A stretch of DNA of 64,000 nucleotides from Bacillota bacterium (lineage in GTDB: Bacteria; Bacillota; Ch66; Ch109), in assembly GCA_013178275.1 (NCBI GenBank), contig JABLWZ010000006.1:62001-126000 (forward strand), given 5' to 3'. This document shows, piece after piece, positions 26,960 to 34,382 of the stretch (its first letter is position 1; every line of letters starts with the position of its first letter). The notes below the pieces were generated by a model. That model was not told the DNA's origin. It saw only the letters and a program-made list of their open reading frames with translations, and made no database searches. A program made the translations under genes and the position numbers.

Positions 26960-27328
26960 CTAGTGTTTGTTGTTGTCGAATGACAGTTCTTTAAGCAGTT
27001 TCTGGATCGCCCGCTTCTCGATCCGGCTGACGTAGCTCCTGGATATGCCCAGCATCTTGGCGATTTCCCGCTGGGTCTTGCACAGCCCGTGAAAAAGGCC
27101 GAACCTCATCTCCAGAACGTTCCTCTCCCGTCCGCTCAGCTTCTTGACCTTCTCCTTTATCTTCGCCTCTTCGAGCTGCGCCTCGACCATATCCTGGACT
27201 ACTTCCGCCGGGGTCCCCAAAACGTCGAGCAGGGTTATCTCGTTGCCTTCTTTGTCTGTACCTATCGGGTCGTACAGCGATACCTCTCCCCGATTCTTTT
27301 TTACCACCCGCAGGTGCATCAACACTTC
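26960..27328 (-). CDS. sigK: sigK 3' half (sigma-K regions 3-4)
   Basis: This frame encodes the C-terminal 122 residues of the late mother-cell sigma factor SigK: the end of region 2/3 (LMHLR, DPIGTDKEGNEITLLD) and region 4 with the -35-binding helix-turn-helix (TQREIAKMLGISRSYVSRIEKRA). It has no ribosome site or proper start of its own; an internal GTG at 27325 is only the codon after the recombination point. The missing N-terminal part lies 1.8 kb away at 29128-29472. Joining GAA (27326-27328) to the same codon at 29128-29130 yields CIENE-VLMHLR, the expected SigK sequence, 236 aa in total (B. subtilis mature gene encodes 241). Confidence 0.95.
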   Translation of the reverse strand, partial: EVLMHLRVVKKNRGEVSLYDPIGTDKEGNEITLLDVLGTPAEVVQDMVEAQLEEAKIKEKVKKLSGRERNVLEMRFGLFHGLCKTQREIAKMLGISRSYVSRIEKRAIQKLLKELSFDNNKH

Positions 27329-27370
27329 GAGGGCTGAGTCTTTTCCCGGCGGGAAACCTTTACAAACGCC

Positions 27371-28828
27371 TCATACCTCGTCTTCTGAGAGCCGAATGTA
27401 GATCACCGCCTCGATATCGACCTCCCCTTTTTTGACCCGTCTTACCTCTACCTTCTTTACCAGGGATCTTAATACCGCTCGCTTATCTATGAACTCCATC
27501 TCATCCAGTCCCGCCAGGATGGAGCCAGCCGCATCGTGCGAGCTGTGCATAAGACCTTTTATTTCAGCCTCATTCGCGTAATGCACCGCCTCCTGCAATC
27601 GTTTTTCTAGGCTTGCTTTTTGCTCCTTTATCGTTAAAAGCCGTTCCTGTGCTTTTTCGCTTAAATCCAGCAGCCCCGCTGAAAGTGCGTCTAATACCGA
27701 TTCCTGCCTTTTTTCCAGTTCTCTGATCTTTTTTCCCAGGTTTTCAATCTCCCCCGCTGCCCCCTCGTTATCCCGGATCGTGCTTTTTATCTCGGTTGAG
27801 AGCTGGTCTGCATCATTCACAGCGTTTTTTACTATGTCCCACACCGCTTTCTCCAGTGCCGCCGCCGGCAGTAAGTTCCTGGGGCGGCAACCAGAGCTTT
27901 TGGTATCGGCTCGGTTCTTATAACAGGTGTATCTCCTCTCCTTTTTGCCCCACCAGTTGACCAGCATCCCGTTTAAGCTTGAGCCGCAGTCCCCGCAGAC
28001 AGCTATCCCCGACAGCAGGTATCCCGCTCCTAATTTCCCAGCCCACATGCGACGGGACTCCGCCAACTTTTTCTGGGCCTTCTCCCAGGTGTCTTTATCC
28101 ACCAAAACTGGAACCGTTATCTCAATCCCTTGGTAGCTCCAACCGCCTTTATAGACCGGGTTGGAGAGCAGCTGTCTTATCACCTGGCGATGCCAGGTTC
28201 TCCCCCGGCGGGAGAACTCGCCTCTTTCATTCAATCGGCGGGCTATCCCGTTACACCCCAGGTCTTCAATCACGAACCATTCGAATATATCCGCGACCAG
28301 TTTTGACTCATCGGGGTGGAGCAGCAGTTTCCCCGAATCGCTCTGGTAACAATACCCGTAAGCGTTGAAGCCGGTGGGGATGCCTCCCTGACGAGCTTTC
28401 TGCAACCTGCCCCTCGACATCCTCTCCCGAATCTTCTCCTTCTCATACTCGGCGATCGCCCCTCGGATAGCGTAAAAAAGCCGACCGTCAGGGGTGTCCT
28501 GCCAGTCGAAGTCCAAAAAATGCATCTCCACCCCAAAACGTTCCAGCTCGTCAGTCAGCAGCAGTTGATGCGACAGGCGCCGGGAAAGCCGATCCGGGTC
28601 ACGGACGACCAGAAAGGCCACTGGCTCCCTACTTATTAAATCCCGCAACTGGTTGAGTCCCGGGCGGTCCAATACGGATCCGGAGACACCCTCGTCGGTG
28701 AATACGACAACCTCATGGGCCCCGAGTTCACGGGCGCGCGCCTCGCATGACTCCCGCTGCTCATTCAGGGAATATCCCTTTCGGGCCTGTTCCTCGGTGC
28801 TTACCCTGATATATACAGCCGCCTTCAT
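27371..28828 (-). CDS. Large serine recombinase, SpoIVCA-like skin excisionase
   Basis: 485 aa site-specific recombinase. Resolvase catalytic domain (1-145) with nucleophile Ser10 in VYIRVSTEEQARKG and the DRLSRR block; a Recombinase domain (about 155-260, containing GIARRLNERGEFSRRG and WHRQVIRQLLSNPVYKG); a zinc ribbon (CGDCG then C-x-Cys pairs, about 280-320); and a C-terminal coiled coil (about 345-440). This is the size and order of B. subtilis SpoIVCA. It is codirectional with sigK, ends 42 bp from the left attachment core and starts in an ATGA overlap with the small ORF upstream. By position it should excise the element to restore sigK. Confidence 0.93.
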   Translation of the reverse strand: MKAAVYIRVSTEEQARKGYSLNEQRESCEARARELGAHEVVVFTDEGVSGSVLDRPGLNQLRDLISREPVAFLVVRDPDRLSRRLSHQLLLTDELERFGVEMHFLDFDWQDTPDGRLFYAIRGAIAEYEKEKIRERMSRGRLQKARQGGIPTGFNAYGYCYQSDSGKLLLHPDESKLVADIFEWFVIEDLGCNGIARRLNERGEFSRRGRTWHRQVIRQLLSNPVYKGGWSYQGIEITVPVLVDKDTWEKAQKKLAESRRMWAGKLGAGYLLSGIAVCGDCGSSLNGMLVNWWGKKERRYTCYKNRADTKSSGCRPRNLLPAAALEKAVWDIVKNAVNDADQLSTEIKSTIRDNEGAAGEIENLGKKIRELEKRQESVLDALSAGLLDLSEKAQERLLTIKEQKASLEKRLQEAVHYANEAEIKGLMHSSHDAAGSILAGLDEMEFIDKRAVLRSLVKKVEVRRVKKGEVDIEAVIYIRLSEDEV

Positions 28829-28962
28829 GTTCTTTTTATGTTTGCTATCGCCAACCTCGCCAGGTATTTATAAGCATTCTTTCTTCCATCACCGCCGCAT
28901 TTTATAATCCTCACCTTTATCCTAGCCCCTGAAACTGTACCGGTACGATTAGCTTCCGACAT
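28825..28962 (-). CDS. 45-residue ORF translationally coupled to the recombinase
   Basis: ATG at 28962 follows a very strong purine-rich site (AAAGGGGGGG). The frame runs 45 codons and its TGA overlaps the recombinase ATG as ATGA. The product begins MSEANRTG and ends in a basic segment (YKYLARLAIANIKRT). I do not recognise a family. The position and coupling suggest a partner of the recombinase, for example a recombination directionality factor, or a leader peptide that ensures recombinase translation. The region -35/-10 of this unit is unclear; AGGACA and TATATA, 18 nt apart just upstream, are a weak candidate. Confidence 0.6.
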   Translation of the reverse strand: MSEANRTGTVSGARIKVRIIKCGGDGRKNAYKYLARLAIANIKRT

Positions 28963-29097
28963 GCCCCCACCCCCCCTTTATATACCTACACCAGAATAAT
29001 TTTGTCCTATTACTCATGGCGAGTGTTACCAGGGATAGGGTTTTCCCGAAATAAAAAAAGCCTTTATGGCCGTGCGTGAAATCAGAACCAGATTATT

Positions 29098-29472
29098 CTA
29101 TATGATACCGGGATTAGTCTTTCGCTTTTCATTCTCTATGCACCGCGCGGCATAGGTTGCCAGCTTGGTGCCTTTCTCCGGCTTATAGGTATTGATCGCC
29201 TTGATCAAGCCGATGGTCCCGATCGAGATAAGGTCGTCGAGGTCTTCACCGGTGCCGTCAAATTTTTTCAGGATATGTGCAACCAGCCTGAGATTGTGTT
29301 CTATCAGCCGGTTTCGGGCCTCCTCATCTCCCTCCTTAAACCTCATGACATAGAGATACTCATCCTTTTCAGAAAGCGGCTGCGGGAAGGTGTGATTGCT
29401 GATGTAACCCGCAAAAAGCAAAAACCCTGGAAGCCATTTGAGTGCGCACGGTACCAACAACTCCAGGACCAC
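29098..29472 (-). CDS. sigK: sigK 5' half (pro-sequence and sigma region 2)
   Basis: Starting at GTG 29472 (AAGGAGG seven nt upstream at 29480-29486), this encodes the SigK pro-sequence and region 2: [19 protein letters not shown], then [16 protein letters not shown], the [18 protein letters not shown] core and [11 protein letters not shown]. In B. subtilis the N-terminal roughly 20 residues are cut by SpoIVFB after forespore signalling; a comparable hydrophobic stretch is present here. After CIENE at 29128 the reading frame enters the skin element and stops ten codons later, so unexcised DNA yields a truncated, inactive protein of about 125 aa. Confidence 0.95.
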   Translation of the reverse strand: MVLELLVPCALKWLPGFLLFAGYISNHTFPQPLSEKDEYLYVMRFKEGDEEARNRLIEHNLRLVAHILKKFDGTGEDLDDLISIGTIGLIKAINTYKPEKGTKLATYAARCIENEKRKTNPGII

Positions 29473-29629
29473 GCGGTTTCCTCCTTCCAAGAGCAAGAGT
29501 CGCCCTACATCATATGGGATATACAAGGCAATTGGTGCTTGTTCAAATTAAAAATTCTCTTTTTTGACTTTCCCGCCTTTCAGATACCGTATATCTCAAC
29601 TTTACCTTCCGCTGCCCCAACTGGTCAAT
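29362..29629. repeat. sigK leader repeat, copy A (duplicate at 31174-31435)
   Basis: About 265 bp covering the sigK upstream region and first 38 codons recurs in the same orientation at 31174-31435. The coding part and ribosome site are nearly identical; the region upstream of the ribosome site has diverged, although the stretch CATATGATGTAGGGCGACTCTTG-type spacing just before the ribosome site (29487-29516) is conserved and may hold the promoter's 3' part. Confidence 0.8.
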
Positions 29630-29693
29630 ATAAATCAGGCTTTTATCCTGGTAAGGCCAGGTTTGTCTTTTCCATGAAGCCCGGTGATTGGTT

Positions 29694-30734
29694 TTATTGT
29701 TCAGCGGCAGGAACATCCTGTGCCTTTGGTTTTACTGTTTCCTGCGTCTTGGAGTCCTCTACAGCGCTGTTGCTGGTATCAGATGCCTGCGGTAGGCTTT
29801 TTTGATCATTTCCTTCCTTATCACTGCTGTCATTAAAGAATACTTCTCTCACCTGTTTCTCGGTGTATTTCCGATCTGGTTTCCAGTAACTTATACCGTT
29901 CAGGTTCATAAAATCTCCCTGAACATACTCTACCTTGATATCATCGGTCTTCATCCAGGGCAGCAGCGCATAGAGCTGAATGGTTTCTTCTAGGGTGATA
30001 TCGGTTTCTACGTTGCTGTATATTTCCGGTATGTTCGGGAGCAGCTTGTATTTAGGTTCAAACCCTTTAACTTCTTTGAACACAGCCCTGATAAACTTCT
30101 GCTGCCGCTTTACACGTTCTATATCTCCCATGGGGTCCCAACGGTCACGCACATAGTGCAGGGCCAATTCGCCGTTTAGGCGCTGCAGCCCCTTTTTTAT
30201 GTATAGCACCCCATCCTCGCTGATGTCCTTCTCCACATCTACAGTAATCCCGCCGACTTTATCTATGATATTCTTGAATCCTTCAAAATTTATTTCAACC
30301 GAATGGTCAATCGGCACCCCCAGAAACTCACTTACGGTTTTTTTGCTGAGTTCTATCCCCCCGTAAGCATACGCGTGGTTTATCTTGTCCATGCCATAAC
30401 CGGGTATATTGACATAGGTATCCCGAGGAATAGAAAGGATGTTGATAGACAGGTCCCGGGGGTCAAAGTGGTAGACATGGATCGCGTCGGAACGTCCCCT
30501 ATCGTCTCCCCGCTGGTCCTTTCCTATAACAAGAACATTGACCGGTTTTCCCTCAAAAAGCACCTGCTGCTGCTCCGCACCGCTGCTGCCATAGCTGTTA
30601 TCATCGCCGACCGAAACCAAAACCGGTTTTATAATCATCTCTCGGACATAGATTACTGATGCCGTTATAAATAGCAGAAACACCCCGATTATCACTAAGC
30701 CCGTTTTTATCCAGCGATTGGACAGAACTTTCAT
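29694..30734 (-). CDS. LytR-CpsA-Psr (LCP) family ligase
   Basis: 346 aa. One N-terminal transmembrane helix (about 10-30) and an extracytoplasmic LCP domain with RGDDRGRSDAI, LSIPRDTYVNIPGYG, KINHAYAYGG, FEGFKNIIDKVGGI, and YVRDRWDPMGDIERVKRQQ, residues that bind the polyprenyl-pyrophosphate substrate. These enzymes transfer surface polymers from undecaprenyl pyrophosphate to peptidoglycan. The C-terminal 45 residues are a low-complexity Ser/Asp/Lys tail. It marks the start of the polysaccharide island and lies between sigK and its partial duplicate. Confidence 0.92.
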   Translation of the reverse strand: MKVLSNRWIKTGLVIIGVFLLFITASVIYVREMIIKPVLVSVGDDNSYGSSGAEQQQVLFEGKPVNVLVIGKDQRGDDRGRSDAIHVYHFDPRDLSINILSIPRDTYVNIPGYGMDKINHAYAYGGIELSKKTVSEFLGVPIDHSVEINFEGFKNIIDKVGGITVDVEKDISEDGVLYIKKGLQRLNGELALHYVRDRWDPMGDIERVKRQQKFIRAVFKEVKGFEPKYKLLPNIPEIYSNVETDITLEETIQLYALLPWMKTDDIKVEYVQGDFMNLNGISYWKPDRKYTEKQVREVFFNDSSDKEGNDQKSLPQASDTSNSAVEDSKTQETVKPKAQDVPAAEQ

Positions 30735-30840
30735 TAATCCACCTACTCCTGATTTACTTTCTTTAAGGGATATATTAAACCATAAATAAATATTAGTACA
30801 TATTTCAAAAGATTAAAGGTATTTTCAATTATTGACTAAC

Positions 30841-30927
30841 ATGGATTTTCATCTTCTACCCGGTTCGCCAGCTATCAAAGCGGGGCTTTCTCAAGACAAC
30901 GAGGTATGCAATATAGGCGCTTTTTAA
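30841..30927 (+). pseudogene. Relic of a beta-helix, choice-of-anchor-Q-type protein
   Basis: The frame reads DFHLLPGSPAIKAG followed by VCNIGAF and a stop, the characteristic C-terminal signature (DFHLxPGSPAIDAG...DIGAFE) of secreted parallel beta-helix proteins. An in-frame stop lies just upstream, so only about 28 codons remain. It is probably the tail of a lost polysaccharide-active protein. Confidence 0.6.
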
Positions 30928-31010
30928 AAACCGTGTATGATTATTTAACCGAAAGCTTCAGATTCATGGGGGGCAATCCTGTTTATTTCAGATACTTCTT
31001 TCTATATATC

Positions 31011-31049
31011 AAAGCGCTTTCCCAGTGTAATCACTGATGAAAGCGCTTT
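31011..31049. terminator. Long inverted repeat, probable terminator
   Basis: AAAGCGCTTTC and GAAAGCGCTTT (11 bp) enclose a CAGTG/CACTG extension and TAAT loop. The outer arm AAAGCGCTTT is itself a palindrome. It follows the beta-helix relic by 83 bp and could be the terminator of that lost plus-strand gene; the U-run (TTTATTGTATTTAT) is discontinuous. Confidence 0.5.
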
Positions 31050-31161
31050 ATTGTATTTATATCCTCAAAGCTTTATTGTGGTTTCAGCCTTGATTATTAT
31101 ACTTCTATAAAGCTTCCGGAGATGAAGAAGTTCGACAGGTCTTTTGCGTAATACACATCAC

Positions 31162-31284
31162 CTAAATATGCTTATCCTTTTCAGAAAGCGGCGGCGGGAA
31201 GGTGTGATTACTGATATAACCCGCAAAAAGTAAAAACCCTGGAAGCCATTTGATTGCGCACGGTACCAACAACTCCAGGACCAC
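31162..31284 (-). pseudogene. Truncated duplicate of the sigK 5' end
   Basis: A GTG at 31284 behind AAGGAGG opens a 40-codon frame nearly identical to the SigK pro-sequence ([11 protein letters not shown], then PPLSEKDKHI and TAG). Only three or four residues differ from the real SigK N-terminus, and the stop falls exactly where the similarity ends. The ribosome site and leader are kept (31285-31320). It is either a decaying duplicate or a free pro-peptide gene. Confidence 0.75.
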
Positions 31285-31509
31285 GCGTGTCCTCCTTCCA
31301 AGAGCAAGAGTCGCCCTACATCATATGGGGGAGGTGGGGAATCGGGTGCTTGTCGCGTTGAGAAACGCTTTTTTCTTTTTCGGCGCCTCAGGTGGTACAG
31401 TTCAATTTTACCTTCTCCCGGCGCGGATGGTCAATGTGGGATGCCAAACACCTTTGCATTGCGTAATGAATATGATAATCCATAATTTACTATTCAAGGA
31501 TGTGATAGG

Positions 31510-32328
31510 ATGAGTAAAAGAAAAACAACTCAGAAAAAAACTGCTCCAAAAAAGCCGACTCAAAAACAGCCGACTCAGCAGCAGCCAGTTAACTCCCCGA
31601 TCACCAACATCATCTTAAACGAGAACGCAACCGGCCTCAACACCGCTCTTTGGGTAAAAGAGGTGGCGAATAATTCGTACGGGTGTACTGTATCCGATAA
31701 ATACCTGCTGAACAACATGCCGGCATTGAGGTTCGAGCTCCGTAATACCGATCCGATTGTAGATGGCAGCAAGCGTGCGGAAATATATAGAAAAACGCCG
31801 GAGTCCCCACTGGAAGAGCACACCTATATTTTCAGCACCCTGCTGCCGACGGGCGGGGATGAGGATTTCGCCTATGATCCCAAGTCGTGCGACATCATCG
31901 CCCAATGGCACAACGTGCCTGACCCGGGGGAGAAGTGGACCATGCCGCCCCTGATGCTGCAGGTGTGGAACCGTGAATACGATGTGGTGAGGGTTTGGGA
32001 CGACGCTCCGCTTTCAACCGACGAGAGTATCCTGGCCAAGGGAAACATGAAGGAATATACAGTTGGTAAAATCGACGGAGACAAGGGGAGATGGGTGACC
32101 TGGAGGTTCCACGTAAAGTGGGGCTGGCTGGCGTCACAGGGTCCGAAACTCGAGGTGTACAAGGACGGCGTCAAGGTCCTTGACCTCAACGGTCTCCCGA
32201 ACACCACCAATGACAAGACCGGCGTATGCCAAAAACTGGGCATCTATAAACCCGATTGGGCCGACAACCCGAAAATCTCGGTGGTAAAAAAACGTATAGT
32301 CTATTATAACGGCGTAAGCGTTATCTGA
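31510..32328 (+). CDS. Polysaccharide lyase-like protein, no signal peptide
   Basis: 272 aa. A Lys/Gln/Pro-rich N-terminus (about 1-28) is followed by a jelly-roll-type domain with FELRNTDPIVDGSKRAE, AQWHNVPDPGEKW, PPLMLQVWN, FHVKWGWLASQ, VYKDGVKVLDLNG and GIYKPDW. It resembles the heparin lyase I/glucuronan lyase-type family (Pfam Polysacc_lyase, PF14099). Closely related domains lie at 41915-42660 and 55013-55897. Unlike them, this copy has no obvious signal sequence: the charged N-terminus looks like a linker whose secretion part was lost. It is one of the few plus-strand genes. Enzymatic activity is inferred only. Confidence 0.7.
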   Translation: MSKRKTTQKKTAPKKPTQKQPTQQQPVNSPITNIILNENATGLNTALWVKEVANNSYGCTVSDKYLLNNMPALRFELRNTDPIVDGSKRAEIYRKTPESPLEEHTYIFSTLLPTGGDEDFAYDPKSCDIIAQWHNVPDPGEKWTMPPLMLQVWNREYDVVRVWDDAPLSTDESILAKGNMKEYTVGKIDGDKGRWVTWRFHVKWGWLASQGPKLEVYKDGVKVLDLNGLPNTTNDKTGVCQKLGIYKPDWADNPKISVVKKRIVYYNGVSVI

Positions 32329-32382
32329 AAGCTCTCAGGGGCAGGGAGCTCTGAGCCCCCTCGGCCACCTTTTCAGGGTGAC

Positions 32383-33315
32383 TCAGATACCGTATCTGAG
32401 ATACTTTAATACTCTTTCTTTTATCCAGACAGCGTCCATTTTCAGCAGGTACCAGTAGTTCACATGAGCGCCGCCGCCAGCATGGTCTGACAGGAAGTCC
32501 AGCAGCACGTTCGCGGGAACAAACCAGCCCTTTTTGCCCGCCAGGTACCGTATGCTGTTTTCAAACTCCCGATCTAGGGTGCCTTCTCCATTGACAAAGC
32601 CTTTTCCAAAGTGAGTGTATACAATACAGGCTCCGTTTTCTCTTTCGAGCGCATCGACGTTGTCTTTTCTTAACAGGTTGTTGAACACCCTGACGTCGTC
32701 GCCGTCAGCCGAACTGAACCAGAAGTTACTGTACCGCTCCTTCCCTTTGTACCGGTAAGGCATCCGGGGATCGTATTTGAGCGTATTGATTCCATTAAAG
32801 GCATGGTTTCTTATATACCTTATCCTCTCCTTGGCAACGTCACCCCAGAAGTATTCGCTTTCCTGGTCGCTGCCGTGATAGGCCCTTTTTCCCCCGTATA
32901 CGATCTGATACAGCCATTTTAACGGCGGCACATACCGCTCGTACCCCCAGTATAACGAGTCGTTGTTGGTCGAGTGGTTGATCTGCATGGTCGGATAGGA
33001 ACCCAAAAGGTTTTTAAACTCTTCAATGCCGGCAATTATTTCATTCCTGTCGTAGCTTCCGGAGCCGATGCTGTGCAGTGCGATTTCAAAGCCCTTTTCC
33101 TTCAGGTCCCTGACAAAACCCAGATACTCGGCGTCCTCCAGGCACTGGCCGGTGAAGTGATCCCGGGGCGGCTTCACCCAGACGGTCTTGGTTGTGTAGA
33201 TGCCGCACTCGTATAACAGGTCGTAGATCGGTTTTACGTTGCCGCAGGAGGCATATTCCGTGTCGTCGACTATCGTGAAAGCGAAATCGCAACCTTTGGG
33301 CCAACATATTTTCAT
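32383..33315 (-). CDS. Polysaccharide deacetylase-like protein
   Basis: About 310 aa, start at ATG 33315 with AAGGA nine nt upstream. A NodB-like fold is suggested by an early double Asp (TIVDDTEYA), a middle His motif (EIALHSIGSGSY) and a late THFGKGF. Family-typical chitin-deacetylase motifs are only partly present, so activity is not certain. No signal peptide is seen, so it may act in the cytosol on lipid-linked sugars or be a degenerate relative. It follows the GT2 gene by 42 bp and probably shares its transcript. Confidence 0.6.
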   Translation of the reverse strand: MKICWPKGCDFAFTIVDDTEYASCGNVKPIYDLLYECGIYTTKTVWVKPPRDHFTGQCLEDAEYLGFVRDLKEKGFEIALHSIGSGSYDRNEIIAGIEEFKNLLGSYPTMQINHSTNNDSLYWGYERYVPPLKWLYQIVYGGKRAYHGSDQESEYFWGDVAKERIRYIRNHAFNGINTLKYDPRMPYRYKGKERYSNFWFSSADGDDVRVFNNLLRKDNVDALERENGACIVYTHFGKGFVNGEGTLDREFENSIRYLAGKKGWFVPANVLLDFLSDHAGGGAHVNYWYLLKMDAVWIKERVLKYLRYGI

Positions 33316-33357
33316 CCGCTGCATTCCTTCAAAAAGGTTTTCCCTGCCAGAGACCGA

Positions 33358-34320
33358 TTATTTCATGACCCTCAGTTTTATCAACCCTCCCGCCACTCCT
33401 AAGCATAGACAGGCGGTCCTGATAACGCTTAACGGCAGTATCAGAGGCACCAGCGCCTTATCCTTGTTCAGGGCTTTCCTGGTCAGGGGCACGGTTGACC
33501 ACAGGAGGATCAATACGCCGATTATGAGTATGTAGATTACACTGATGTTGGCCAGATACAGCACTGCCCAGACAAACAGTATTCCTAAAGCCATTGTCTG
33601 GTATTTGACGTCAGAAGTCGTATGGGTGTCGTTCCTGGTTTTTTCCGGGTTCTTGTCGTATACGAGTATCCTCCAGTATCCGTTTCTTACCTTTTTCTTT
33701 ATAAACTCCTTCAGGGTTTCTTCGTGCATATGCCATATCTGCGACCTGGGGGCTGCTACCATCCGATAATTCTTGTTTCTGCTGATCCGGTATGACAGAT
33801 CGATGTCCTCTCCCACCCTGAAACCGGTGTCAAATCCACCCATCTCGAGAAACACGGACCTCCGGTAGGCCGCCAGGCCGGTATTGATAAAATCGATCTC
33901 CGGGTACTGCAGCAGTTTATCGTGTTTTATCCCGTAGTCCAGGTCCACAAACCTCGAAACCACAGCCTTTTGCCTCGACTTTACAAACCCCTTTACCCCC
34001 ACAATCGTCTGGTCTTCAAAGGGTCGAACCAGTTCATCCAACCAATGCTCGATTACCTCGGTGTCCGCGTCGATAAAAACCAGAATATCGCCCTGCGCGC
34101 CCTGGGCACCGGTGTTGCGCGCCGCACCCGGTCCCTGATTCCTCTGCGTCAGCAGCCTGACCCCGGGGAAGCTGCTGACTATGTCTCGGGTGGAGTCCGT
34201 CGAGCCGTCGTCCACCACAATTATTTCATAACGATTCATTGCTTTTAAATTGTAGATTGATTCTAACAATGCACTAATGTATTTTTCCTCATTATAGGCT
34301 GCAATTATTATACTTACCAT
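33358..34320 (-). CDS. Family 2 glycosyltransferase
   Basis: 320 aa inverting glycosyltransferase, GT-A fold. VSIIIAAYNEEKYI at the start, VVDDGSTDST, NQGPGAARNTGA, VFIDADTEV (DxD) and GGFDTGFRVGEDIDLSYR (base-containing ED) are clear. Two or more C-terminal membrane helices (about 232-285) anchor it to the inner membrane. Adds a sugar to the lipid-linked polymer intermediate; the sugar is unknown. Confidence 0.9.
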   Translation of the reverse strand: MVSIIIAAYNEEKYISALLESIYNLKAMNRYEIIVVDDGSTDSTRDIVSSFPGVRLLTQRNQGPGAARNTGAQGAQGDILVFIDADTEVIEHWLDELVRPFEDQTIVGVKGFVKSRQKAVVSRFVDLDYGIKHDKLLQYPEIDFINTGLAAYRRSVFLEMGGFDTGFRVGEDIDLSYRISRNKNYRMVAAPRSQIWHMHEETLKEFIKKKVRNGYWRILVYDKNPEKTRNDTHTTSDVKYQTMALGILFVWAVLYLANISVIYILIIGVLILLWSTVPLTRKALNKDKALVPLILPLSVIRTACLCLGVAGGLIKLRVMK

Positions 34321-34382
34321 ACTCGCTTTTCGCTTTTCAATAATTTAAGAACCCCTTTCACTAAAGCTTTTACTGAAAGATA

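Larger units (their letters stand above)
27329..29130 (-). mobile_element. Miniature skin (sigK intervening) element, 1,802 bp
   Basis: The DNA between the two sigK halves is bounded by a shared GAA trinucleotide (27326-27328 and 29128-29130). It holds only a large serine recombinase, a small coupled ORF and about 165 bp of leader. Excision of 1,802 bp restores sigK exactly in frame, as in the 48-kb B. subtilis and about 15-kb C. difficile skin elements, where a recombinase of this family acts in the mother cell during sporulation. Element arms next to the core carry TCCCGG in opposite orientation about 15 nt from each core. Function is inferred from architecture; no prophage genes are present. 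Confidence 0.9.

Noticed and set aside
26960-29472. sigK as a simple pseudogene disrupted by a transposon
   Set aside because: Both halves are fully conserved, share a trinucleotide at the ends, join exactly in frame, and the insert encodes the same recombinase class as known skin elements. A random insertion would rarely do this.
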